From NCBI GenBank assembly GCA_022749755.1, contig CM040446.1, forward strand, positions 12,362,367 to 12,426,366: a stretch of DNA of 64,000 nucleotides. Reading direction: 5' to 3'. The notes under the pieces are model-generated. The model was not told where the DNA came from and made no database searches. It saw only the letters and a program-made list of their open reading frames with translations. This document shows, piece by piece, positions 16,207 to 27,833 of the stretch; the stretch's first letter is position 1, and each line of letters begins with the position of its first letter. The DNA comes from Azadirachta indica (lineage: Eukaryota > Streptophyta > Magnoliopsida > Sapindales > Meliaceae). The translations under genes and the position numbers were made by a program.

Positions 16207-17684
16207 TTAGAACTGTGGTTTGAAGCATTCTGGAGCTATTTTTCCATTGAACCGTTTAGTATCTTTGCAGTAGTCATAGATCATGTATTTATCTCTGACC
16301 TGTTTCAACTGAACCAACTGGGCACTGCTCAACTGGCTATAAATGGGTGAGGTCCACCAGTTGCCCGGGGTTTTGGCTGCACATTGGCTAATGCTGACCG
16401 GTCCATTCCACTTGCAAGCTCTTGCCCTGAACCTGCGTAATCTGGCTATGAAAGGTGCGTTCTTCCAGTCGATCTTGTCAAGTCCACCTCTAGTTGCCCA
16501 TTCATCAGCATTCCATAAGCTGGTGTGTACCCTCATCCCTTGCTTATTAGGATAGGCAATACCATCTTTTTCATAGTTGCGGAAAACACGAATCGGCACA
16601 CTGTCAATGTACCACCTGAAAGCACATGAACAACTCAAAGATTAGATTTTTGTTCTTTACTGTGTCCTGGTTAAGGTTGAGATCAGAGAATTAGTTGGAT
16701 CTGTCCGATTAAACTAAGACTGCATGACTAATGACAAAAAGGTTTTATTGAGTGGAAAAATATATTCATGTGGATTTTTCATTCCTTGTGGTAAATCTTG
16801 GCAAATTTACTGTCTCAAACTACTGAAAAATGATGTTTATTAGAACAAAAGGCAAATCCCTAGGGGTTCAACTTACACAGCTTCAGTGGGATTCCAATGT
16901 ATTGTGTAGTTGTGGTAATCAGCAGTTGGGTCAAACCAGAGGTAGAATTGCTGCTCCCTGTCTCCCTTCCCTTGAGTATAAATATTTGTGTGCATGATGT
17001 ATGGTTGTCCAGAGACGTTCCCTAAGAACTCAAAGTCTATTTCATTGTGCTGGCTCCCAGTAGAGGTTAGCTGCACAAATATGTAAACAGAGTCAGCATT
17101 TTGTGTTTCCCTGTTCTAATTAACAGCTATGTGCAAGAACTTAATGATTTTAAGATATGTTGTTGAAGTTATGAGAGAATGTTTATATGTTCAGGTGGAA
17201 AGCTTGTATACACTAAAGCTTCATTGACAATTTTTCTTTGTTGCCCAAATCAATACACTTACATAGTACGCTGTGACCGTTCCAGCTGAGTTCCCAGGTA
17301 CTAATTTGATTAGCATTTCAATGGTTCCGAATAAAAATGGTTTCTTTGTTTGAGCGCCAGAACCTAAAAGACAAAAGTAACATAACAGTTTCGAGTAAGA
17401 GAAATTATTTCAATTTATGTGATTGTTTGATTTAGTAGTCACGCAATGTTTTACAGAAAACACAAAGCCTCCTAGTCACTGTGACAATAATGATAGATGA
17501 TAAGTTGATTAATTTTACCTGAACTTTGATCCAACACAAGGTTTAGGTCTTCGCCCATTATTGAAGAATGATTGGCACCCCAGTTGATGTACATGCTCTT
17601 AGAAAAGTTGGCATCAACTAAACCTTGATGAAATGCAATTGCAGTGAAGCAAATAACCATCAAGAAAGTCTGCAAACTTGCCAT
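16207..17684 (-). CDS. Xyloglucan endotransglucosylase/hydrolase (GH16 XTH), 4 exons, 289 aa
   Basis: A secreted enzyme that cuts xyloglucan and rejoins it to another xyloglucan chain (or water) during wall loosening. Exons on the minus strand are 17684-17519, 17363-17263, 17070-16877 and 16615-16207, giving 290 codons with matching phases. The start is the [10 protein letters not shown] methionine because it opens a normal signal peptide; an upstream in-frame ATG at 17810 would add a non-hydrophobic extension. The catalytic motif [10 protein letters not shown] is at residues 97-106, with nucleophile E99 and acid/base E103. The N-glycosylation site NVS follows at 107-109, as usual in XTHs. 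N98 replaces the more common Asp of [10 protein letters not shown]. The C-terminal XET domain has its expected cysteines, ending with [15 protein letters not shown]. The start of the mature protein ([20 protein letters not shown]) is most like the small group containing Arabidopsis XTH1-3; that placement is from memory. A TATA-like box is at 17816-17824. Confidence 0.93.
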
Positions 17685-18836
17685 TTCAACTCCTGCTTCT
17701 ATCAAGCTGCGTAGTTGCAAAGCGATGCTTTTGTCTGTGGATTTTGGGGCCTTTATGTAGCTTGTGCCCATCAAATATCCCCAGCTAAGATGAAGCTTGC
17801 TTAGTTGCATGATGATTTATATATTTTTTTAAAATTATTTCCTTTTAGAGCATACTTACCTTGTCTTCTATGTTGACATCCCAACATGTTTATTCCAAAT
17901 ACGAGTTAGCAAAAATTAAATTAATTCGCACGAGAGAGTTGACTCAGACTTGGTACCATTGTGTTTTTCTCTTTGGTATTATCGGGTTAAAAACAATACA
18001 TTTTTAGATATCTCCTTAGTCTAAAATTGTAAGAATTTAACTCTACATGACAAATGGGAACTAAAATATTTACAGAAAAAGAAAAACAAACATATTTATA
18101 AATAATTTAACTTGGTGCCTTGTGGGTAGTAGTAATGCTAATGTTGAAGGAGTGTGCATGCAAGTGGAGAATATTTAATGTGCCGGCGATGAACTGAGCC
18201 CAGCTGGGACGCGGTGAGAGTTTGGTGACGGAGACTGTCGTGCGTCAGAGTAACTCTAAGAGCAAACCAGTCAACTGACTCTTTCGTGGACATGGTGCAT
18301 ATACAGCTTAAGAATAAAGAATGTTGGTTTTGGTCTTTGCATCATGCAATATCCATTTCTTCGCATGACTACTTAGTGAATCAGACAGCCATTTAATCAT
18401 AAAAATATATTAAAGTTGTAGCCACTTGTGTGCTTGGTAAACTGACATTAATCGGGAAACAAATGAAACAATTTTCAATTTTCCACACCCTCTACGCTCT
18501 TAATTGCATGCCTAAAGATTATCACAGTGATGGATGCATGTTGAATGTTGTAGAATACTGCTTTGGTCCTAGCACAAGTTCCAGAGCTCATAAACATCAC
18601 ATCACTATCTGAGGTTAGCATATATAACCTTTTAGATATGTTATTATAAAGTTAATTACAAACAGAGAGCAAAAAATCACTAAATGCAGTTAGCATAATC
18701 TTAGTATGTGTTATTATAAGGTTAACAACAGAAAACATGAAGAGGACAAGATGATTAACCATGACGCTAGACGGTGTAATTGGAAAATGAGAAAATTAAG
18801 AGACACCTTATCAATTATGGCAAGCCAAATTAATGT

Positions 18837-18837
<1 letters not shown>

Positions 18838-18866
<29 letters not shown>
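18838..18866. repeat. (AT)n microsatellite
   Basis: About fourteen AT units upstream of the XTH gene. Confidence 0.9.
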
Positions 18867-18867
<1 letters not shown>

Positions 18868-20091
18868 TTATCTGTATTTTATCGGTATGTAAGCATATTT
18901 CACGAGTTTTACAGTTACAAAGATAAAAATTGGCTAATATATACTGAAAAGGAATAAATGCTTTATGTTGTTTCTTTTACACATTTTTTGAAGATAGAAT
19001 AATTATACATATTTTACGATAATTTATACATTCATAAATCAAGAAATTACGATGACTTCCAATTAAGGTGCTCGATAATTATACATATTTTGCTCTGTGC
19101 TCGACGACATTGGAATGATATCACATTTATTGTTTTCATTACTCTCATAGAATAAAAGACTTAGAATTATCATCAACACAAAATTTTTGGATTTGTTGGT
19201 TGCGCAGATGCTGGCTGTCTATTTGATCCCTATAAAATTTGTCATAAACATGATATTTTTTTACTATCTCGTAGTTTCCAAGAAACAAATCTTTGTTGCT
19301 ATCTCTAATTCCAAGTACTTTGAAATTCTTACATTCCATGAAGCAACTAAGAAATATATATGGTTGTGATCTATTATTAATCTCATTTAGAGTGTATGCA
19401 ATCTATTTTTTGCTACATATATTCCAACAATAATATATAAAGGTAATATTACTTATATTGCTAAAATTAGAGCCATAATATTAAGGGCCATAAAACCAAA
19501 CATATTTTTTTACACGAGCTACAACAAAGTTGTCAGATTGATTTTAAATAAATATGCTTCACTAATAATTTTGCTCATCTTTTCACCAAACTTTTGCATA
19601 CTTCAATTTTTGAGAAATTATTATATGGTATTGGCATGAGCAGACTCCATAAATTAATTAGCAAACTGATTTTTGGGGTGGTGGTTGGAATTTCATCGAA
19701 GAGAAAATACCTTTGAGAAAAGATCTGTGAGAATAACGCTAGATAGATGCATACTATACTTTTTTTTTTTGTCTTCTACCAAATTTTATCAACTAAGTTT
19801 TACCGTAGAGTTTTTATTGAGGGAATATTAAGTGTATATCCAATGACAATTGAAGGTGGCGAAATCCACAGAGGAGTATATTGTGATTGAGTGTCCATAC
19901 CTTGTTAGTATTTTTTAGTGGTATTTGAGTTGGTCGCTATTCATTGGTTCTATTGATGGCTCCCTCTCATTGGTGAATTCCAACGCTCATTGTCTTTCAG
20001 TGAAACAAGCTGTAAATGTGGTGTTCGTAAAGATGAGAGAGCCGACAAACGAGTTTTGATCGAATGTATACAGTGACGAACTTTAGTATGT

Positions 20092-20113
20092 TTATATATA
20101 TATATATATATAT
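20092..20113. repeat. (TA)n microsatellite
   Basis: About eleven TA units in intergenic DNA. Confidence 0.9.
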
Positions 20114-20403
20114 GTATATGCTTCATTGTATTGAATTAAAACTCACTCCACTTACAAAGTAATACACATCACGTTGCTCTCCTCCATTGCTCTCTGCCCT
20201 GTCTCACCAAATATTTTTCTATGTCCTCCTAACCTTTGTAGTCATCCTTTTGAATTATATTTTTAAATACATATCACTCACATCCTACTACTTATTTCTA
20301 TTTATGATATGAAATAAAATCAATAAAATTAATTCTCGAAAAATCTTTTTATAGATGTCTAATGTCCTTGCGTTGTTCTATCTACAACTGATCTTAACAT
20401 TAC

Positions 20404-21757
20404 TGTGATTAACAGGACCCGCCCTGACCCCTCTTAAAAGTTCGAAGCGAATCCTACTAAATACTTATACATGTTACCTATCATTTTTCATATATATTAT
20501 ATAATAAAATTTATGAATAAAAAAAATAGTTTTAGGCTTCTATTATTAACATACATTGATTCTCTATATCTCATCACACATATATACATAATTACATACA
20601 TATATGATATACTAAAAATGTTTCATGCATTATGCGTAGAGTGGTTTTAACCTCATTTATAAAATTGTACTCTACATGAATCCTACATGACCTGAAAAGA
20701 AATAAGGAAAATAGGATAAAGAGTGAGCTTGTGGCTCAGTGAGTAGATATAATTTTAATAAAAAATACGTTTTCATGCAACAACTATAAAACATCTTAAA
20801 ACTATATATAAATTGAATATTATTTGCATAATAACTTGCACAATAAGAATGTATATCATCACAAATAACTCATATAGTACTCAACTAGTACCCGGGAGAT
20901 ATCATGCTTAGCAGAATCCATCACCTAAGCAGGAAAAAATCATACTCAATCTGACGGCCTCATATCATAACCCGATTAGCTCACATTTATATATATATAT
21001 ATATATATATATTTCCATGGATTTTGAGAACTTTAATACATAATATTGAGACATGGGTACATGTGGGATGCTTTAAACAAATACAAATAATATTCAAATA
21101 AAAACAACCACTTTCACACAATCTTTAAACATTACGCATAATTTTAAATGTCATTTTATATATGATATAATTTAATGTATCAATAAACAGACCAATCATG
21201 ATATCTTTAACATTTAAACATATTATAAATTGATAATGTTTTAAAAATATATTTACTCACAAATCAATAGCTCAATTTTTGAAAAGTTCAAGGTCTTCTA
21301 AGTTTCTTACAAATATACTACTCTTTAAAAATACATGATTAAACAATTTACCGTTAAAACTAATTCAAAACCTGATACATATTACAAATACAATAATAAA
21401 ACTACTTTAATTTCATAAATACACCATCCACTGGGTTTTTAAATATCAATTCAACTTTTCAATATATACTTTTTCCTCTATTTTTCCTAGTTCTTAAGGA
21501 GAATTTTGCCTTTTTTTTTTTCTCTCTCTTTTTCTTTTCTTTTTCCTCTCCTTTCTTTCCTTCTCTTTCCCTCGGATTCAATTTTTGCTTCTGTTCTGTT
21601 TAATTGCTTTCATTCTCTTTACAAAATTGAAAACAAACAATCAATATATATATATATTTAGATGCACCTCTTTACCGTTTCACCATATATACATATATTT
21701 TATTATTGTTATTATTATTATTATTTTCATTTGACACCTAATAGCCTAGGTGTTTCA
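20404..21757. mobile_element. Possible solo LTR of a plant retrotransposon
   Basis: A 1.35-kb stretch begins TGTGATTAACAGGACCCGCC and ends CCTAATAGCCTAGGTGTTTC followed by A, giving TG...CA ends. Phrases such as GTGAGCTTGTGGCTCAGTGA resemble long LTRs of eudicot gypsy-type elements, by memory only. A (AT)n run and a pyrimidine-rich tract lie inside. There is no open frame and no second LTR. No convincing 5-bp target duplication was found (flanks read ATTAC and GTAAT), so the call is tentative. Confidence 0.35.
20989..21012. repeat. (AT)n microsatellite
   Basis: About twelve AT units inside the possible solo LTR. Confidence 0.9.
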
Positions 21758-22424
21758 GTAATTATCTTTCATTTATATATTGACACACTTTAAGTTACTA
21801 AAAATTTCTTTCCAATGCAAATTTTACTGATAATTTAATTAAAACCTTACATCAGAATATTTCATTTTATTAAAAATTTTCTAATTGAACATTCATTAGT
21901 TACATGAAATCATTAACATGAGAACAAGGGAGTTTGTTTTTCTTATTAGTAATGAAAAATCTTAAAATAAATTTGATATGCGTATATATTTTAATTAATA
22001 ATTTTTGCATCTAAAAATTAACGTAATTAGAGTAATACGAATTAATAAATAGAATATTTTAAAATTTATATTTGATTAACAATTTTTTTGTTTTGATAAA
22101 TAACTATAAAAAATAAAGTTTAGTTCTCAAATTTTATTTTTTTCTGTTAAATCTAATAATTCATCAATGGTTTAAGATTAGAACAACAGTTAAATGTTTA
22201 ACAAAATTTAAACTAACATTTATTACAAATTATAAATATGTGATATTTCATTATTTCATCAGTTACAAATTAAAAATCACAACATGCTTCAATTTTAAAC
22301 AAATTGGTAATCAATAATATTAAAGTAAAAACAATAAAAGAATTCTAAATTCAAGTAAAGCATATCCTCCACGTGAATTTTCCAGTGAAAAATGTGTATA
22401 TGAATCTTAAAAGAACGCGCTGAT
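21758..22424. other. 3' flank of GLOX-2
   Basis: AT-rich, no gene seen. The part from about 21950 is recognisably similar to 27400-27830 and 36190-36720, the 3' flanks of GLOX-3 and GLOX-4 (shared AAAGAATTCTA, CATATCCTCCACGTGAATTT-like phrases). It therefore belongs to the duplicated unit and probably contains the polyadenylation region. Confidence 0.6.
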
Positions 22425-24128
22425 CTACTTAACCTGAAACCACACTGAATGACTCGGAACTCCTTTATGAACCACAGTAAGCATATAATAGCCAGGAGGA
22501 GCAACCACTCCAGATGGCGGTGCCACAGCTACAATGTCGGCAACTCCTGGCAAAACGTTGTTCTTCACCTCCGTCACATCCAAGCCAATAAGCCTCTGAT
22601 TCATGGATATACTATGAGTTACGAAAGGAGGTGCATATAAGGTCACCGTTAAGTCCTTCTCATTGATCATTTCATTTGACTTAACCTTCATTTGGAAGGT
22701 CTTACCGAAGCCTGTAACACTTTCTGATTGATCTGCTAAGATCTGGGGCTTTTGGTTATCAAATCTTGGATTCAAGTAAGGGGGAGAGAACTTCTCAACT
22801 CTAAGCTCCGTGGGGAATTTCACGTTATACAAGTATCCATCATTGTCATTGCTGCCAGCAATAAGAACTTTTCCGTCTGGTAGTAGTACAGCCACTGAAT
22901 GGTACATTCTTGCAATGTTAGTAGGAGCTAACTCCCTAAACCTTTGGCCCTCTGGTGCATCGGGCCTATACAAGACGGGGTTGAAATTAGGATCGTCGGC
23001 ATCATGCCATCCTGCTGAACCCGTTTTTGCACCATTAATAATTAGCACATCTCCAGTTGGAAGATTGACAGCATCACCCATTACCCTACGTGTTGGCATC
23101 ATTTCCATCTTCCAAACGGGATTTGGACTTGTGATTACCATTCTTCCACAGTCTTGCAATGCTGGTGGGAGTGGTTTCTTTGTCTCTCCGAGCATATATG
23201 CATCATATGTTGCTCCACCACATATCAAGACTTCAGCATCGACTGCATTAGGGTTAGCGCGATTAGGTTTCAGCGGGAGGAGCGCGGACGCTGCAGCTGC
23301 AGGATAGTTGCGGGGGCCACCAGGAATAACAGGATACTCGCGCAAAACCTTGTCAGTTTTCGGATCGAACAAGATGGAACGATTGTTGGCAAAAATGTAG
23401 ACGTTGCCGTCCGGGACAAGGTACACGAAAGGGTACAAATTGTTCTCCAATCTAAAACTATTGACCGGCCCAAAATTTCCTTCGAGATAATCACAAGTTT
23501 CTTTAAGTAAAGGAAAGTAATTGGCTGCCTTATTTGATTGTCCTTCTGGCGGAATATATTCCCAACTAAAAACATCGCGACCGCCCACAACGAGAAAACC
23601 GCCGTCGGCTAAAGTTACCTGTGTTGCATACCATCTGCGATCTGCGAGTGCGGTTGGGTATTCCTTCCAGTCACAATTATCGCAGGCCGAGAGATATCTT
23701 GCAGTGTTTGCTCCTCCTTGATAACCTCCTGTGCTAACCAAGTTTCCATCCACCGTCAACCCTCCTGATGAGCACCATGTGTCTGTATTAACCTTAAGTG
23801 TCTTAAGTTGTGCTGTATCCACGTCATACAGAACGGAATGTGCCCAACAGTCAGGCTGGTTGTTGTGTAGCTTATCGATACGGCAAGGCATCTTATCCGG
23901 AGACAGTTGGATCTGTGACACCCTCCAGATTGTGGCATCAAACATTACAATTTGATTCACTTTGGGAAGCAAGATTGCATGCATAGTTGAGACACCAGAA
24001 TTATTGCTATGTAGCTCCCATTTGCCAAGAAAGTTGTCGTCCGGTACCTGGTTGAGTTCTGCAGTATCTACAAAACTTGAAATGAAAAAGAGTGCAAGAA
24101 TGCAGGCGACTTTTGATATATCTGCCAT
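22425..24128 (-). CDS. Secreted glyoxal/galactose oxidase-like copper-radical oxidase (GLOX-2), intronless, 567 aa
   Basis: Intact intronless paralogue of GLOX-4. The start is the first ATG (MADISKVACILALFFISSF), which opens a signal peptide; the frame upstream has no ATG. After cleavage the mature protein goes almost directly into the enzyme domain (NFLGKWELHSNNSG). It lacks the 40-residue linker of GLOX-3 and GLOX-4. Copper-radical residues are C119 (DTWCSSGG), Y167 (RRWYATQ), Y409-H410 (RMYHS) and H505 (THSISMNQR), so an active enzyme is expected, producing H2O2 in the apoplast or wall. It ends with the early-set domain and SHSVWFQVK. The central 1.2 kb is almost identical to GLOX-3 at DNA level, whereas the last 130 codons are clearly diverged. 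A TATA box (CTATAAATA) is at 24195-24203. Confidence 0.92.
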   Translation of the reverse strand: MADISKVACILALFFISSFVDTAELNQVPDDNFLGKWELHSNNSGVSTMHAILLPKVNQIVMFDATIWRVSQIQLSPDKMPCRIDKLHNNQPDCWAHSVLYDVDTAQLKTLKVNTDTWCSSGGLTVDGNLVSTGGYQGGANTARYLSACDNCDWKEYPTALADRRWYATQVTLADGGFLVVGGRDVFSWEYIPPEGQSNKAANYFPLLKETCDYLEGNFGPVNSFRLENNLYPFVYLVPDGNVYIFANNRSILFDPKTDKVLREYPVIPGGPRNYPAAAASALLPLKPNRANPNAVDAEVLICGGATYDAYMLGETKKPLPPALQDCGRMVITSPNPVWKMEMMPTRRVMGDAVNLPTGDVLIINGAKTGSAGWHDADDPNFNPVLYRPDAPEGQRFRELAPTNIARMYHSVAVLLPDGKVLIAGSNDNDGYLYNVKFPTELRVEKFSPPYLNPRFDNQKPQILADQSESVTGFGKTFQMKVKSNEMINEKDLTVTLYAPPFVTHSISMNQRLIGLDVTEVKNNVLPGVADIVAVAPPSGVVAPPGYYMLTVVHKGVPSHSVWFQVK

Positions 24129-24549
24129 TGTTGTCAACAGTGGCAGCGAAATGACCTATTACTTCGCTACGTCTTACCTCTCAATTTCTCTCCATATTTA
24201 TAGTTTGCAACAGGCACCAAAATAGTGTTTGTTTTTTTCTTTATTTAGAGGGAAAAGATTGTTGCTACCGTATATTAAATTTAATTTGAACGAGTCAATA
24301 TTGCTATATTTACTATATTAACAGAAAGGCTTGCCCTTGTTATTCTATAACTTAGTCAAATCTATTTTAGTTTGTGGTGTTTTTCTATCAAATATCAGGT
24401 TTGTTGTTTTGATCTGTAGTAATTAATTAACTTAAAAGTGGAAAATTAAATTAATTTGAGTCGTCCGATGGAGATGATCATATTCATATTAACAATGTTC
24501 TCTTGCTTTCAAAGGGAGATGATCAGTAGTTGGGTTTATTGATTCTCGG
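24129..24549. other. GLOX-2 5' flank, homologous to the GLOX-3 promoter
   Basis: Sequence upstream of GLOX-2 aligns by eye with 29660-30050 upstream of GLOX-3. Shared phrases include TATTTATAGTTT, GGCACCAAAATAGTGTTT, GTAGTAATTAATTAACT and GATGATCATATTCATATTAA. The similarity is interrupted near 24515-24550, where the foldback element begins, and resumes near 25570. Confidence 0.75.
24195..24203 (-). promoter_or_regulatory. TATA box of GLOX-2
   Basis: CTATAAATA on the minus strand, 67 bp upstream of the ATG. The same motif sits at the equivalent place upstream of GLOX-3 and GLOX-4. Confidence 0.7.
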
Positions 24550-25443
24550 CATATTGTATTTTAACCCCTAAATTTTGGGGAAAAAGAAAAATACCCTAAC
24601 TTTTTAGAAAGTTAAGACACTTATGATCTTTAAAGAAATGTTAAGATACTCTTGGCACTATTATTCTTATTTTAAATTGATTATTTTATCTTTCAACTAT
24701 TAAAAATATATATAAAATAATCATATTATAATTATTTTTATTTTGTAATAACCAAAATAATCTTATTATAATATTTAAATTTAAAAGTAATAATAATATT
24801 TTGATCCTTAATTAATTTTCTCCTTTTAAATTTACTATCAAATTTTTTGACAATATCAATTATATGTAATTTTTAAAATAGAATATTTATTTAAAATAGT
24901 CTTATTTTCAAAATTATGTATAATTAATTGTTTTCATAATTATTTAGATAATATTAAAAATTATTACAATAATATTCTTGTTTTATTTTTATCAATATTA
25001 ATTATTCAAATGTAAAATTTATTGTTACCATTTGCTAAACCTGTACATAGTTATACATAATTTTGACAGTATAATTCGTACACAATTTTTAAAATAAGAC
25101 TATTGTAAATAAATGATCTATTTTGAAAATCATATATAATTAATATTTTTCAGAAAATTTGATAGGAAATTTGGAAGGAAAAAAATATTATTATTACATT
25201 TAAATTCAAATATTAGAATAAGATTATATTAGTTATTACGAAATAAAAATAAAGACAATATAGTTATTTTATATATTTTTTAATAATTGATGGATGAAAT
25301 AATTAATTTAAAATAAGAGTAGTAATCTCGAGAGATATTGTAATATCTTCTTAAAAGTAAGGAAATATCTTAATTTCTAAAAAGTTAAGGGGTATAAAAA
25401 TATTGTTTTTTCCCCCCCAAACCCGAGGGTAATGTACACTATT
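24550..25443. mobile_element. Foldback element with long inverted arms, about 0.9 kb
   Basis: The left end (TATTTTAACCCCTAAATTTT, then AATACCCTAACTTTTTAGAA) is mirrored by the right end, which read backwards gives GTACATTACCCTCGGGTTTG, then ATACCCCTTAACTTTTTAGA. Both arms continue inward with similar sequence. The element interrupts the homology between the GLOX-2 and GLOX-3 upstream regions, so it inserted after that duplication or was lost from the other copy. A relative lies at 45365-46206. No open frame. Confidence 0.7.
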
Positions 25444-25709
25444 CCTTTATTCTTTTTTTATGGACTTCTGTGACTTTTTTGTCAAAAAGATTTCATTATT
25501 TGATATACTTCTTTCCTTCGTTTAATGTAATTGCCTCACATTGACGAGGCTTGTCATTAAAAAAAAAAAAAAAAGTCTCAAATGCTTGGAATAGTTAAAA
25601 TGGGTTGTCATGTTACCAATAAGATAGGTAAGAGATTTATTATTCTGATAAATATGCATGGCGATAATTGTGCTATTTATAATCGCATAAATATGTATAT
25701 CGTAAATTA
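25444..25709. other. Remainder of duplicated GLOX upstream sequence
   Basis: From about 25570 the sequence matches 30040-30170 upstream of GLOX-3 (GTTAAAATGGGTTGTCATGT, GATAAATATGCATG, ATAATTGTGCTAT). No gene. Confidence 0.6.
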
Positions 25710-26570
25710 GGGTAAGCGATATTTAGGTTCCTAAAATTTAGCCAATTACTTAATAAGTCATATTGATTTAGAAATATTTAAAAAAGTTTCAGTCCATTAG
25801 TTTGTATGGTCTATTCAAATAAAAAAGTGTAATTTTTATTGTTACACTAATTTTGACTATTAATATATGTCTATGTAATTGTTTAATGTAACAAGTATTG
25901 TCCATGTTAATATATTTAATTTAAAATTTTACAGTTAAATTTAATGAATCATTGACTCTCATTGTCAACCATCACTAATCACCATTGACCATCATCTAAT
26001 GTCATCTTTTTAGGTCATCATAGATATTATTATAATATTTAATGAATGTTTTGTATAATAGTATTACCATTATCGTCATTTGAATAACCATTCGTTGTAA
26101 ATTTGAAATTTAATTTTTGGGTACCGAAACTTCAACTTCAGATCTATAATTAATAATTGTTCAAATGATGATGGTGGTACCATTGCATAGAACGTTTAAT
26201 AAAAATTCTAATGATGTTTATGATAACTCATAAAAATGATATTTTATGGTGGTTAATAGAGTAGTTAATGGCAATTGGTGGTTGTTGGCAGCGGTTGGCA
26301 ATAGTTGATTAAACCTAACTATAAGTAACCCAATAACATTATAATACAGTGTTACAGTGATATGTACATATCACAATGAGTTGGCTGCCACTTTATAATA
26401 TATTAATTCTTGTCATTAAATAATGTCAAAAAAAATCATTTTGTCTACTTTTCCATCCAAATAAACAGTATAAACTAATTTGATTGAGAATTTCTTGGGT
26501 ATTCTCAAAATTAGTGGGATTTATTTAGTTAATTGGCTAAATTTTAAGGACTTAAATGCCATTTATCTTA
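25710..26570. mobile_element. Foldback element, about 860 bp, flanked by TAAATTA
   Basis: The left end reads GTAAGCGATATTTAGGTTCC, then AAAATTTAGCCAATTA. The right end read backwards gives AAGATAAATGGCATTTAAGT, then AAAATTTAGCCAATTA. TAAATTA occurs directly outside both ends (25703-25709 and 26571-26577). There is no open frame. The ends resemble the element at 47150-47772 and, more weakly, the one at 30182-30958. Superfamily uncertain; a Mutator-like origin is possible. Confidence 0.7.
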
Positions 26571-27833
26571 TAAATTATATATTGTTTTTAGGATAAAAGC
26601 CCTATTAGTCTTAAAAATGTGGTTTAATACCCTTATAAGTCCTAATAGTTTTAAAAATAACCTTATTCTAAAAGTTTGCCCTAATACTCTTATAAGTTCT
26701 AGTAGTTTTAAAATACTCTTAAAAATCCTAATTTATTGACCAATGACAATTATATTCTTATATAATAATAGTTATTAAAAAAAAAAAACAATAAATAAAT
26801 CTCTAAGATTTGAGAAAATACAATATATTTATACAAAATACATTAATTAAATAAATAATATTTTTTATGGCTCATTGATAATGTAAATATTTATAAATAT
26901 ATATATATATATATTTATTAATTTATCAATCTAGTTTTTGAGTTCTTTTACCTTTTCTATTTCATGAGTGCAACATTATCAATTTTTTCAGTTTCTGTGA
27001 AATGTATATAATAAAAGTTTTTTAGGCAAACTGAAACAAATATGTTTTAGTATTTTTTTTTTTTTTTGAATCTTGGGGTTATAATTATGATTTATAATCT
27101 TTTGTAATATATAAGGGTATATTGGTTATTACACCTACACTATTAAAAGTTTTTGGATGGACATTACAAATTTATAATTCAATGTGACATTTTTAATTTT
27201 TTTATATTATAGTGTAGTGTCAAAATATTTTTTATATCACAATGAGATACAAACAAATTTAAAGTTGTCAATCGAAAATATTTTTAAAATAAATTTGAAA
27301 AGAAGAACAACAAGAGAAGTCAGACAAGATTAAAAAAAAAAAAAAGTAACGACCAACAAAATAGGCATAGTGATTCAATTTTCTAAGAGCCCATTTTTTG
27401 TGTACTTTAGTTAATAATTTTTGCATCTAAAATATAATTAGAAACAGTACAAAATTAAGGACTTAAACATTTTGCAAATTATATTTGATTAACAATTTTT
27501 GCTTTGATAAATACTACTAAAAATAAGCTTTTATTTCAAATCTCAAACTTTTTTTTTTTGGTCGAATCTAATAATTCATCAATGATTTAATAACAAAACA
27601 GTTAATTAAATGTTTAATAATACTTAAACTAACTTTTATTACAAATTATAAATTAGTAAGCAGTAATAATGCAGAAATTAATAGGAAAAGCAATTAAAGA
27701 ATTCTAAATTAGAGTACAGCATATCCTCCACATGAATTTCCCAGGCCAGGCCTTCATTTAATTAGCTAGGCTCTCTGAGGTATACATAAAGTGAAGAATG
27801 CGTATATCAAATCTTTACTGGTCGACCGCTAAT
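26571..27833. other. Intergenic DNA and GLOX-3 3' flank
   Basis: No gene. The stretch 26590-26740 contains a short internal repeat (TAATACCCTTATAAGTCCTA against TAATACTCTTATAAGTTCTA), probably part of another small element whose other end I could not place. From about 27400 the sequence is the 3' flank shared with GLOX-2 and GLOX-4; the phrase CCCAGGCCAGGCCTTCATTT at about 27740 recurs at about 36624. Confidence 0.5.

Larger units (their letters stand above)
17685..20403. other. Intergenic region upstream of the XTH
   Basis: The first few hundred bases should be XTH promoter. No gene is supported. Frames at 18430-18612 and 18706-18957 are short and unlike any family. (TA)n runs occur at 18838-18866 and 20092-20113. 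The stretch 19500-20080 is less AT-rich and could be an old element fragment, but I could not identify it. Confidence 0.35.

Noticed and set aside
17685..17810. Longer XTH start at 17810
   Set aside because: The extra 42 residues are polar and would bury the signal peptide; start at 17684 fits the family.
22810..23307. Long plus-strand open frames opposite the GLOX genes (repeated at 28476-28718 and 37111-37608)
   Set aside because: They are reverse-strand shadows of the GLOX coding sequence, recur because the genes are duplicated, and resemble no family.
27735..27765. Similarity of AGGCCAGGCCTTCATTT to microRNA166
   Set aside because: Only a partial match, found in a duplicated GLOX 3' flank without a hairpin partner that I could see.
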